Shown: positions 22,366 through 29,971 of the stretch, piece by piece
Position numbering within the stretch: the first letter of the stretch is position 1
Layout: every line of letters begins with the position of its first letter
Origin: Actinomycetota bacterium
GTDB lineage: Bacteria; Actinomycetota; Acidimicrobiia; Acidimicrobiales; Palsa-688
DNA: 42,881 nt
NCBI GenBank assembly: GCA_021323695.1
Contig: JAJPKN010000017.1
Span: forward strand, 1-42,881
Direction: 5' to 3'
Made by a program: the position numbers and the translations under genes
The notes under the pieces: model-generated
Seen by the model: the letters and a program-made list of their open reading frames with translations, nothing else
Databases searched by the model: none
What the model was told of the DNA's origin: nothing

Positions 22366-22394
22366 CCGGCCGGTGGGAGGCGGCCACCGGCCGG
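22366..22394 (+). terminator. Strong stem-loop between binding protein and permease genes
   Basis: CCGGCCGGTGG (22366-22376) pairs perfectly over 11 bp with CCACCGGCCGG (22384-22394) around a 7-base loop, 12 bases after the stop codon. Without a T run it more likely acts as a partial terminator or an RNA-stabilising hairpin, which would let the binding protein be made in excess over the membrane parts. Confidence 0.65.
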
Positions 22395-22435
22395 CGGCGG
22401 GCCAGCTGGTGTTAGCTTTCTAGGAGGCCAGGGCC

Positions 22436-23464
22436 ATGGCATCGACCTCGGGGTCGCTCCGGCGTTACCTCTTGACGCGCCTCGCGCTGGTCGTCCCGAT
22501 GGTCTTCATCCTGCTCACGATGGTGTTCGTGCTGCTGCGGGTGGCACCTGGGAACCCGATAGTGGCCGCCCTGGGCGGCCACCTCTCACCCTCGCAGCTG
22601 GCCGCCCGAGAACGGGCGGCTGGTTATGACAAGCCGCTGGTCGTCCAGTACGGCGAGTACCTGCGCCAGGTGTTCACCGGCCATTTCGGCACGACCCTCA
22701 CCGACCAGCGGCCGGTGACCCAAGTCATAGCCCAGAACGGCGCCGCCACCCTCGAGCTCACGGTGGCGGCCATGCTGGTGGCGTTGGCCGTGGGGATCCC
22801 TTTGGGGATGCTGGCTGGGCGCCTGCGTGACACCTGGGTGGATGCCGGGGCGCGGGGCTTCGGCATCGTCATCTATGCCGCGCCAGTGTTCTTCCTCGGC
22901 CTGCTGGCGCAGTTGGTGTTCGGCACCTACCTCGGCTGGTTGCCGACGTCGAGCCAGGCCAGCGTGCTCGTCCAGGCCACCCTCCAGCCCCATACCAACA
23001 TCTTGTTGCTGGACGCCATGATCGACGGCCAATGGGGGGACATCCCCAACCTCCTGGCCCACCTGGTCATGCCGGCAGTCACCTTGGGCCTGGTCATTTC
23101 CGGTGTAGTTGTGCGGCTGGTACGGGTGAACGTCATCCAGGCCATGAAGGGCGACTACATAGAAGCGGCCCGAGCGAGAGGGTTGCGGGAGCGGGACGTG
23201 GTCGTCCGCCACGCCTTCAAGAACGCTCTGGTGCCCATCGTCACGGTGACCGGGCTCCAAGCCGCGCTCTTGCTCTCCGGGGCCGTGCTGACCGAGGAGA
23301 CCTTCAACTGGCCGGGCATAGGCAACGAGCTCATCTACTACCTGGAGAACCGGGACTACATCGCAGTACAGGGCATCATCACGGTGTTCGCCTTGGCGGT
23401 GGTGGCCATCAGCCTGCTCATCGATTTCATCAACGCCTGGGTGGACCCAAGGGTCAGGTACTGA
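22436..23464 (+). CDS. Peptide ABC transporter permease, DppB type
   Basis: A 342-residue binding-protein-dependent permease with about six membrane segments. The DppB/OppB start R-R-Y-L-L-T-R-L-A-L-V-V-P-M-V-F-I-L-L-T-M-V-F-V-L-L-R and the cytoplasmic EAA loop Y-I-E-A-A-R-A-R-G-L-R-E-R-D-V-V-x-R-H-A-F-K-N-A-L are clear. So is the C-terminal motif E-x-x-F-N-W-P-G-I-G-x-E-L. ATG 22436 has a strong AGGAGG site. The stop overlaps the next start by one base (TGATG), so translation is coupled. Length is normal for the family. Confidence 0.9.
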   Translation: MASTSGSLRRYLLTRLALVVPMVFILLTMVFVLLRVAPGNPIVAALGGHLSPSQLAARERAAGYDKPLVVQYGEYLRQVFTGHFGTTLTDQRPVTQVIAQNGAATLELTVAAMLVALAVGIPLGMLAGRLRDTWVDAGARGFGIVIYAAPVFFLGLLAQLVFGTYLGWLPTSSQASVLVQATLQPHTNILLLDAMIDGQWGDIPNLLAHLVMPAVTLGLVISGVVVRLVRVNVIQAMKGDYIEAARARGLRERDVVVRHAFKNALVPIVTVTGLQAALLLSGAVLTEETFNWPGIGNELIYYLENRDYIAVQGIITVFALAVVAISLLIDFINAWVDPRVRY

Positions 23465-25638
23465 TGACGACCGGTGCCGTGGTGCAAGAGCAACGGGACG
23501 AGCCTGGGTTGGCCGCCGGCCCTCGTGCCCTCGGGCCCGGCCGGGCCCGGGGCGTACGCCACCTGGTGGCGCCGCTGCTTTCCGCCCGCGGGCTGCCACG
23601 GTGGCTCCTGTGGACGGGGCTGGCGCTCACCTCCCTGTTCGTCGTCCTGGCGGTGTTCGCCCCGCTGGTGTCTCCCTACGGCTTCAACCAGTACATGGCC
23701 CACGGTGCCCGGTTCCCTCAGCAGGCCGGGCCTTCGGCGGCGCACTGGTTCGGCACGACGGTCCAGTCCGAAGACGTGCTTTCCCGGGTGATATACGGGG
23801 CGCGCACGTCGATCGAAGTAGTCGTGCTGGCGGTTTGCTTCTCCCTGGTCATTGGGGTGCCCCTCGGCCTGGTCTCCGGCTACTTCGGAGGCTGGGTGGA
23901 CCGGGGCTTGGTGCTGGTGAACGACTCGGTCTTCGCCTTTCCCTACTTGTTGCTGGCCATCGTGATCGCCTTTTTGCTCCAAGGCTCGGTCGGTGGCGGG
24001 GTGGTGACGGCGGCCATCGCGATCACGGTGGTGTACGTCCCCCAGTACTTCAGGGTCGTCCGCAGCACCGTGCTTTCCGTGCGCGAGGAGCCCTATGTCG
24101 AAGCGGCCCGCGCCCTTGGGGCGCGGCCGCGCACGGTCATCCGGCGATACGTGTTCGCCAACGTGGTCCAGTCGGTGCCCGTGGTCGCCTCCCTCAATGC
24201 CGCCGACGCCATTTTGACCCTGGCCGGGCTGTCCTTCCTGGGCATCGGCATGGACCCGTCGGCCGCGGCGGAGTGGGGCTATGACGTCTCCCGGGGCATT
24301 GCCGATGCTCAGGCCGGGTACTGGTGGACGGGGCTGTTCCCCGGGCTGGCCATCATTTTGCTGGTGACCGGGTTGACCCTGGTGGGGGAGGGGCTGAACG
24401 ACTCCCTGAACCCCGTGCTGCGCCGGCCGGCCCACCGCCGCCCGCTGCTCCCTGCCCCCGAGGTCCCCGGTGCAGGGGCAGGCAGCCTGGCCCACGAAGG
24501 CTTGACATCCGCCGGCCCGGGGTTGTCGCTCCCGGACGCGGGGTTGGCGCTCCAGGGCGGGGCGGGCGCCGTGGGCTTGGAGCAGGCAGGGCCCGGCCAG
24601 GTGGATGGGCGTGGCGCGGCCAGCCCGGTCATAGCCGTGTCCGGGTTGCGGGCTTGGTACGGCACCGAGCGGGGGCCGGTGCGGGCGGTGGACGGCGTGA
24701 GCTTCCAAGTGGCCGAGGGGGAAACGCTCGGGCTGGTCGGGGAGTCGGGTTGCGGCAAGTCCACCCTGGGGCGGGCGCTGCTCGGGCTGCTGCCGGAGGG
24801 GACCAGCTGTGACGGGGAGATCCGCTTCGGGGGACGGGACCTGCTAGCGGCTTCGGCGGCCGAGATGCGGGCCATGCGGGGGCCGGCTCTCGGGCTCATT
24901 TTCCAGGAGCCGATGACGAGGCTCGACCCGCTCATGCGGGTGTCGGAGCACTTCGCGGAGGCGCTGAAGGCCCATGAGCCTGATATATCGGAACAAGAGG
25001 TGCGGGAACGCTCGCTGGAGGCGTTGGGCTCGGTCGGGATCCCGCCCACCCGGTTCACCAACTACCCCCATGAGTTCTCCGGGGGTATGCGCCAGCGGGT
25101 CATGATAGCCCTTGCCCTCGTCCTGCGCCCGCGCTTCATAGTCGCCGACGAGCCCACGACCGCCCTCGACGTCCTGGTGGAAGCCCAGATCCTGGAGCTG
25201 CTCTCGCAGCTGAGGGCCCGCACGGGTGCCGGGCTCCTGCTCATAACCCACAACCTTGGGATCGTGGCCGAGTCCTGTGACCGGGTGGCGGTCATGTACG
25301 GCGGCCGTATCGTGGAACAAGGACCGGTGCGCGACGTGTTCGCGCACCCGCAGCACCCTTACACCGAGGCGCTGCTGGGCTCGACCATTTCCCTGTCCAC
25401 CCGTACTTTGCGTTCCATCCCCGGCGCGCCGCCGGACTTGCACCAACCGCCACCGGGTTGCCGCTTCCACCCCCGCTGCCCGTTGGCGATGGAGGTGTGC
25501 CGGGCCCTGTCCCCGCCCCTGGTCAGTCGGCAGGGCCACTCGGTGGAGTGCTGGGCCCGCACCCCCCCAGGCACGGTCCCCCCGGGCCAGGACGCCCGGC
25601 TGCTCATCGAAAGTGGCTCGGTTGCTGACGAAGCCTGA
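23464..25638 (+). CDS. Fused peptide ABC transporter permease-ATPase (DppC-DppD)
   Basis: A single 724-residue frame. Residues about 1-320 are a DppC-type permease with EAA loop Y-V-E-A-A-R-A-L-G-A-R-P-R-T-V-I-R-R-Y-V-F-A-N. A Gly/Ala/Pro-rich linker of about 60 residues follows. Residues about 390-724 are a DppD-type ATPase: Walker A G-E-S-G-C-G-K-S-T, Q-loop F-Q-E-P, signature F-S-G-G-M-R-Q-R-V, Walker B F-I-V-A-D-E-P-T-T-A-L-D, switch L-I-T-H-N-L-G, and the oligopeptide C-terminal G-C-R-F-H-P-R-C-P cysteines. Permease/ATPase fusions like this are known in actinobacteria. The joined order locks one ATPase to one permease. Both halves carry all key residues. Confidence 0.9.
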   Translation: MTTGAVVQEQRDEPGLAAGPRALGPGRARGVRHLVAPLLSARGLPRWLLWTGLALTSLFVVLAVFAPLVSPYGFNQYMAHGARFPQQAGPSAAHWFGTTVQSEDVLSRVIYGARTSIEVVVLAVCFSLVIGVPLGLVSGYFGGWVDRGLVLVNDSVFAFPYLLLAIVIAFLLQGSVGGGVVTAAIAITVVYVPQYFRVVRSTVLSVREEPYVEAARALGARPRTVIRRYVFANVVQSVPVVASLNAADAILTLAGLSFLGIGMDPSAAAEWGYDVSRGIADAQAGYWWTGLFPGLAIILLVTGLTLVGEGLNDSLNPVLRRPAHRRPLLPAPEVPGAGAGSLAHEGLTSAGPGLSLPDAGLALQGGAGAVGLEQAGPGQVDGRGAASPVIAVSGLRAWYGTERGPVRAVDGVSFQVAEGETLGLVGESGCGKSTLGRALLGLLPEGTSCDGEIRFGGRDLLAASAAEMRAMRGPALGLIFQEPMTRLDPLMRVSEHFAEALKAHEPDISEQEVRERSLEALGSVGIPPTRFTNYPHEFSGGMRQRVMIALALVLRPRFIVADEPTTALDVLVEAQILELLSQLRARTGAGLLLITHNLGIVAESCDRVAVMYGGRIVEQGPVRDVFAHPQHPYTEALLGSTISLSTRTLRSIPGAPPDLHQPPPGCRFHPRCPLAMEVCRALSPPLVSRQGHSVECWARTPPGTVPPGQDARLLIESGSVADEA

Positions 25639-25681
25639 TGGGCACAAGCCCGCGCCGTCGCCGGGCAGTGCCCGGGGGCCA

Positions 25682-26983
25682 ATGCTCCTCGAGGTCCGCG
25701 ACCTGCAGGTGCACTTCGGCCTACGGGGCGGGTTCCTCCAGAGGGTGCTCGGCCGTGACGTGGGGGCGGTGAAAGCGGTCGACGGTGTGAGCTTCTCGCT
25801 GGGCCGTGGTGAGGTGCTGGGCATAGTGGGGGAGTCGGGCAGCGGGAAGACCACCCTGGCCAAGGCGGTGCTTGGCCTGTTGCGGCCGACAGCCGGTTCA
25901 GTGGTGCTGGAGGGCGAGGTCATCTCCAAGCTGCCCGAGCGGCGGGTGCGCCCGTTGCGCCGGCACATGCAGCCCGTTTTCCAGGATCCCCGTGCTTCTT
26001 TGAACCCGACCATGACCATCGAAGAGGCGGTAGGCCACCCCCTGCGGATCCATCGGCTGGGGTTGACCCCCGACGAACGCCGGGCCAAAGTTGCCGAGGC
26101 GCTGGAACGGGTCGGCCTGGTCCCGGTGGCTCGCTTCCTGCCTCGCTACCCGGGCGAGCTTTCCGGCGGCCAGCGCCAGCGGGCCGCCATCGCCCGGGCT
26201 ATCATCCTGGGGCCGGCGCTGGTCGTGGCCGACGAGCCGGTGTCGATGCTGGACATGAGCGTGCGGGCGAAGATCCTCCAGCTGCTGGTCGACCTGAAGC
26301 GGGACCTAGGCTTGACATACATCTACGTGACCCACGACCTGGCCACGGCCCGGTTCTTTTGCGACCGGGTCGCCATCATGTACTTGGGCCGGGTAGTCGA
26401 GATCGGCACGGTGGACGAGCTTTATGCTCACCCCCGCCACCCTTATACTCGTTCGCTGCTCGAGGCCATACCAGAACCCGACCCCGAGCACCGCATCCCG
26501 CACCGCCTGCCTCGGGGCGAAGTCCCCGACGCGGCGGCACCGCCGCTTGGGTGCGCGTTCCACCCCCGCTGCCCCGAGGCGTTCGGGCCGTGCGGCTGGG
26601 AGAGCCGTGACTTGCGTTCCTTGCTGGAGGCCCGCTGGGCCGCCCTGGGCCCCGAAGAGTACCGGCGCGAGCGCGAGGTGCTTGGGGACCTGTCCGGGCT
26701 GTCGGTGCCCTCCTTGGACGTGGTGGTCCCCGCCGCCTCGGGCCGGGGCAGCCAGGCGGTGGCCGACCTCCTGGAGCAGCACCGGGCGGCGGGCCCGGAC
26801 GAGCCGCTGTGGCGTGGGGTCGCCAGCACGCACGTGGTGCCTGCCGGTGTGCGCGTGCGTTTTCGCGCCCACGCCGAGCCTGTGCTGCAGGAGGTGGGAG
26901 CGGCCGGGACGAAGGTGGCCTGCCACCTCTACCACGAGCCCGTCTTAGGGGAGCCCGTCCCGGGGGAGCATGGCGGGGCATGA
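25682..26983 (+). CDS. Peptide ABC transporter ATPase, DppF type, with C-terminal extension
   Basis: A 433-residue ATPase: Walker A G-E-S-G-S-G-K-T-T, Q-loop V-F-Q-D-P, signature L-S-G-G-Q-R-Q-R, Walker B A-L-V-V-A-D-E-P-V-S-M-L-D and switch Y-V-T-H-D-L. The oligopeptide C-terminal module with F-H-P-R-C-P follows near residue 295. About 120 residues beyond this (after R-C-P) form an extra helical and beta region not usual in DppF (about 330 residues); it ends G-E-P-V-P-G-E-H-G-G-A. ATG 25682 follows a G-rich site; GTG 25613 would overlap the previous gene and is less likely. It is the last gene of the peptide uptake operon and pairs with the fused ATPase as the second nucleotide-binding half. 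Confidence 0.88.
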   Translation: MLLEVRDLQVHFGLRGGFLQRVLGRDVGAVKAVDGVSFSLGRGEVLGIVGESGSGKTTLAKAVLGLLRPTAGSVVLEGEVISKLPERRVRPLRRHMQPVFQDPRASLNPTMTIEEAVGHPLRIHRLGLTPDERRAKVAEALERVGLVPVARFLPRYPGELSGGQRQRAAIARAIILGPALVVADEPVSMLDMSVRAKILQLLVDLKRDLGLTYIYVTHDLATARFFCDRVAIMYLGRVVEIGTVDELYAHPRHPYTRSLLEAIPEPDPEHRIPHRLPRGEVPDAAAPPLGCAFHPRCPEAFGPCGWESRDLRSLLEARWAALGPEEYRREREVLGDLSGLSVPSLDVVVPAASGRGSQAVADLLEQHRAAGPDEPLWRGVASTHVVPAGVRVRFRAHAEPVLQEVGAAGTKVACHLYHEPVLGEPVPGEHGGA

Positions 26984-26994
26984 GGGCGGCACCT

Positions 26995-27104
26995 GGTTGG
27001 CTGGGCACCCGGTTGGCCAGGGCCGGTCGGCTGAGGCTGAGGAGGCGGTCGGCCAAGGGGCTAGTCGGCTGAGGGGGCGGTTGGCTGAGAGGGCGGTTGC
27101 CGGT
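26995..27104 (+). repeat. Degenerate GGTTGGCTGAG-type repeats
   Basis: About seven imperfect copies of a GG[TC][TC]GGC[TC][GA]AG core, spaced 14-22 bases, fill the gap between two convergent stop codons. They look like slippage-derived low-complexity sequence; no hairpin dominates. Confidence 0.6.
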
Positions 27105-27112
27105 TTGAGCCG

Positions 27113-27529
27113 CTAGCGGCCGGCCAACCCGTTGTTGCGCTCGTTCACCAGGTCGAAGAGGGGTTCGGCGTTGCCGAGCACAGCAGTGGCCTGGGCCAGC
27201 CGGGCGATGCGGAACGCCTCGAGCAACTTCTGGCTTGATATGTCCTCGGTACGGGCCTTTTTGAGCATGACCTGAGCACAGGCGTGGTTGGACGTCGCCA
27301 GGGCCACGGCCAGGTAGATGAGCGTGCGCGTCTCATTCGACAGGGCGCCGCCCTCAGGGGGCATGGCATAGCCCTTGGAACGAGCATGCTCGAAGATGAG
27401 CGTCGGGTCGGCACTGACCGACTTCTCGATAGCGGCGGGGACCTCGCCCAAAGTCTCGCGCATCTGGGCCAGGATGTGCTCGGCGCTGGGGGCCTGAGCC
27501 GTCTCTGCGCTGGGGGCCGGGGTTGGCAT
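27113..27529 (-). CDS. Carboxymuconolactone decarboxylase/AhpD-like protein
   Basis: A 138-residue all-helical protein of the CMD/AhpD superfamily, recognisable from the helix pattern L-S-N-E-T-R-T-L-I-Y-L-A-V-A-L-A-T-S-N-H-A-C-A-Q-V-M and the following helix K-L-L-E-A-F-R-I-A-R. AhpD-type members have a C-x-x-C-x-x-x-H redox centre; here only H82-x-C84 is present (N-H-A-C-A-Q), so a peroxidase-reductase role is doubtful and a decarboxylase-like or other role remains open. ATG 27529 has GGAGG upstream; a longer frame lacks similarity. The first about 20 residues are Pro/Ala-rich. It is a single gene, divergent from the response regulator region. Confidence 0.7.
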   Translation of the reverse strand: MPTPAPSAETAQAPSAEHILAQMRETLGEVPAAIEKSVSADPTLIFEHARSKGYAMPPEGGALSNETRTLIYLAVALATSNHACAQVMLKKARTEDISSQKLLEAFRIARLAQATAVLGNAEPLFDLVNERNNGLAGR

Positions 27530-27743
27530 TGGGTGCCTCCTTGGTAGCTGGGATGTTCCCTCCATGGTCGCCTGGACAGTGCCGGTCGCCGTCAGTGCTG
27601 GCACCCAAAGACGCCCCCAGCGGGCGTGAAACTTCGCCTTCCGGCTGACCGGTAAGAGCTGTTGGCGAGCCAGGGGCCGTGCCGTCCCCGCCGGTCAAGC
27701 TGCCGGTGCCCGGGCAAGGGCGGGTGCACCTGCCCCGGGTGCC

Positions 27744-27749
27744 TATAGT
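27744..27749 (+). promoter_or_regulatory. -10 box (TATAGT) for the NarL-type regulator
   Basis: TATAGT ends 7 bases before the GTG at 27757, which predicts transcription starting at or next to the start codon. There is no ribosome site. This decides the start in favour of GTG 27757 over upstream codons. Confidence 0.5.
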
Positions 27750-27756
27750 CGCTTTG

Positions 27757-28479
27757 GTGGACAGCGGCACAGAGCCAAGCCCAGGGCCGGCCGGGAGCCG
27801 CGCCCCGGCCAAGGCCGCACCCGCGGCCGCCCCCGCCCGGGTGGTGCTGGCTGACGACGACGTGCTGCTTCGCGAGGGGCTGGCCAGCTTGCTGGAGCGT
27901 TCGGGTTATGTGGTCGCCGGCCAGTGCGGCGAAGCCACCACCCTCGTCAACCTGGTCGCCGAGCACCGCCCCGAGCTGGCGGTCGTCGACATCCGTATGC
28001 CCCCCAAGCACGGCACCGAGGGGCTGGAGGCCGCCAAGTACATCCGGGAGAAGTTCCCCGGCACCGCCGTGCTCGTGCTGTCCGCGTACGTCGAGGTCGA
28101 ACAAGCCATGGAGCTGCTGGCCGCTGGCGGGGGCAGCGGCTACCTGCTGAAGAGCAGGGTCACCGACGTGGACCAGTTCCTCGACACCGTGGAGCGGGTG
28201 CTGAAGGGTGGCTCCGTGGTCGACCCCGCGCTGGTCCGTGAGCTCGTTGCAGCGCGGCGCGCCCACGACCCCTTGGCGGAACTGACCGAGCGCGAGCGCG
28301 AGGTGCTCGCCCTCATGGCTGAAGGGCGCTCCAACGCCGGGATCGCCCGCCGGCTTTATGTGTCTGAGGGGACGGTGGAAAAGCACGTCCACAGCATCCT
28401 GAACAAGCTGTTGGTCCCCGAGACCGACGAAGACCACCGCCGTGTCCTCGCCGTGCTCGCGTTCTTGAGCTCCCGCTGA
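27757..28479 (+). CDS. NarL/FixJ-family response regulator
   Basis: A 240-residue two-component regulator. The receiver domain has the acidic pair A-D-D-D, phospho-acceptor Asp in A-V-V-D-I-R-M-P-P-K-H, the Thr/Ser position L-S-A-Y and the Lys in Y-L-L-K-S-R-V. The C-terminal LuxR helix-turn-helix has L-T-E-R-E-R-E-V-L-A-L-M-A-E-G-R-S-N-A-G-I-A-R-R-L-Y-V-S-E-G-T-V-E-K-H-V. An Ala/Pro-rich segment of about 25 residues precedes the receiver. GTG 27757 follows a TATAGT box, so the mRNA is probably leaderless. The convergent GAF histidine kinase (28595-29785) is its likely partner, because the domain type (HisKA_3) matches NarL regulators. Confidence 0.9.
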   Translation: MDSGTEPSPGPAGSRAPAKAAPAAAPARVVLADDDVLLREGLASLLERSGYVVAGQCGEATTLVNLVAEHRPELAVVDIRMPPKHGTEGLEAAKYIREKFPGTAVLVLSAYVEVEQAMELLAAGGGSGYLLKSRVTDVDQFLDTVERVLKGGSVVDPALVRELVAARRAHDPLAELTEREREVLALMAEGRSNAGIARRLYVSEGTVEKHVHSILNKLLVPETDEDHRRVLAVLAFLSSR

Positions 28480-28594
28480 GGTGTGCTACGTCAAGGCCAG
28501 GTCGGGCTGGGGCCCGGCTGTGGCCGGCACACCATCGCGGTCGCCCGGGCGGCCGGTCCCGCCTGAGAGCCTTGGCAACCCGTGGGAGGCGTGC

Positions 28595-29785
28595 CTACGT
28601 GCTGAGGGGGAGCACGGCCCTCAAGGTCGTACCGGCGCCGAGCGGGCTTTCGACCGAGAGGCTGCCGCCAAGGGCCTCGACGCGGTCCTTCAGGCCGATG
28701 AGCCCCGAGCCGGCTGCCGGGGCCGCACCACCTCGGCCATCGTCGCTCACCGAGACCAGCAATTGTTGGCCACTTATTTGCACCCCGATCCGGACGACCG
28801 ATGCTTGGGCGTGCTTGGCCACGTTGGCGAGGGCTTCCGAGACGACATAGTAGGCTGCCACTTCCACCGCTTCGCCAAGACGGCCTTCGGCTGCTACGTC
28901 GAGCTCGACCGGGACGGCTGAGCGGCGGGCCAGGGCCCTCAAAGCCGGCCCGAGGCCACCGGAGTCCAAGACCGCCGGGTGGATGCCCCGGGCTGTCTCG
29001 CGCAGGTCGTCCAAGACGCCGGCCAGGCCCTCGACCAGCCGGTCCAGCTCCGCCCGGAGCTCGCTCAGCCGGGCCGGCACCGACGCCTGGGCGGCCCGTA
29101 GCTCGAGGGCGAGCGAGACAAGCCGTTGCTGGACGCCGTCATGGAGGTCCCGCTCGATCCGCCGCCGAGCCTCGTCGGAGGCAGCGACGATGCGAGCGCG
29201 CGAAGCGCGTAGCTCGGCCCGGCTGTTGGCGTTCGCGATGACGGTCGCGATGAGCTCGGCGAACTCAGCCAGGCGTGCCCCCGCGTCGGCCGGCAGCTTG
29301 CTCTTGGCCCTGGGGCAGGCCACGACGACCCCCCAGGGCTGGCCCTCTACGTGCACCGGCGCGGCCAAGGCCTGGCAGTTGCGGGCCAGGCTGGGCCGGG
29401 CGCCCAAGGGGCGGCCCGAGCTGCCCCGATCGGTCCCCTGGGGGCTCGGGCGCACCGGCTCGGCCGCCTGCGCCGGCGTAGCGGTGGCCCCGTCAGCCCC
29501 CTGCGGGCCGGGGCCCAAGCCTGCGGCGGCGAGCACCACCCAGGCATCGCCAAGGGCCCGGGGGCCCGTCCTGGCCCACAGGGCGACCGGGGTGACCTCT
29601 CCGTCAGGGCCGTAGCGCCCCAGGGCCACCATTTCCCCGGGCAGCAGGCCGCCCAGTTGGTCGGCGAAGGCGCTGAAGAGCTCCTCGGGCGGCGCGCCTT
29701 GCGCTACCAGGCTGGAGAGGCGCCGGTAGGTGGCCTGCTGGTGGGCCAGCTGCTCGAGCTCGCGCGAACGCGCGCCCTTTAGCAT
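28595..29785 (-). CDS. Soluble GAF-domain sensor histidine kinase (NarX/DegS type)
   Basis: A 396-residue kinase without membrane segments. Residues about 15-190 form a GAF-like sensing domain (F-A-D-Q-L-G-G-L-L-P, then A-A-P-V-H-V-E-G-Q-P-W-G-V-V-V-A). A disordered Gly/Pro-rich insert sits at about 90-130. The HisKA_3 box is R-R-R-I-E-R-D-L-H-D-G-V-Q-Q-R-L-V-S-L, with the phosphorylated His in L-H-D. The HATPase_c domain has E-A-L-A-N-V-A-K-H-A, D-D-G-R-G-G and G-L-I-G-L-K-D-R-V-E-A-L-G-G. It senses a cytoplasmic signal, since neither transmembrane nor extracellular parts exist. A 32-bp motif shared with 33604-33635 lies 155-185 bases upstream. Its partner is likely the convergent NarL-type regulator. 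Confidence 0.9.
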   Translation of the reverse strand: MLKGARSRELEQLAHQQATYRRLSSLVAQGAPPEELFSAFADQLGGLLPGEMVALGRYGPDGEVTPVALWARTGPRALGDAWVVLAAAGLGPGPQGADGATATPAQAAEPVRPSPQGTDRGSSGRPLGARPSLARNCQALAAPVHVEGQPWGVVVACPRAKSKLPADAGARLAEFAELIATVIANANSRAELRASRARIVAASDEARRRIERDLHDGVQQRLVSLALELRAAQASVPARLSELRAELDRLVEGLAGVLDDLRETARGIHPAVLDSGGLGPALRALARRSAVPVELDVAAEGRLGEAVEVAAYYVVSEALANVAKHAQASVVRIGVQISGQQLLVSVSDDGRGGAAPAAGSGLIGLKDRVEALGGSLSVESPLGAGTTLRAVLPLST

Positions 29786-29939
29786 GCTGTGCCCCAGGGG
29801 AGGTGCGGGCCGGGCACCGAGGCAGTAGGCGGGAGCGGCTCCTGGTGGGTCACAGTGCCTACCCCCAGAGCGCAGTCGTGGCCTCGGTGGGGCCGGCCCA
29901 TGGGGCCCAATGCTAGGTGGGCGGAGGCGGCGACGGTCC

Positions 29940-29971
29940 TGGCCAGCACCAAACCTGCCTACCTGCTAGCC
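29940..29971. promoter_or_regulatory. Shared 32-bp motif, copy 1 (upstream of histidine kinase)
   Basis: Plus strand TGGCCAGCACCAAAC, three variable bases within the next stretch, then CCTACC and GCTAGCC. It matches 33604-33635 at 29 of 32 positions without gaps. It overlaps the last codons of the membrane protein gene and lies upstream of the minus-strand kinase gene. Both copies are upstream of minus-strand genes in the same orientation, which suggests a transcription factor site or a promoter. Confidence 0.6.

Noticed and set aside
23356..24708. 450-codon minus-strand frame antisense to the permease-ATPase fusion
   Set aside because: Low-complexity composition and no motifs; the plus strand carries complete permease and ATPase signatures.
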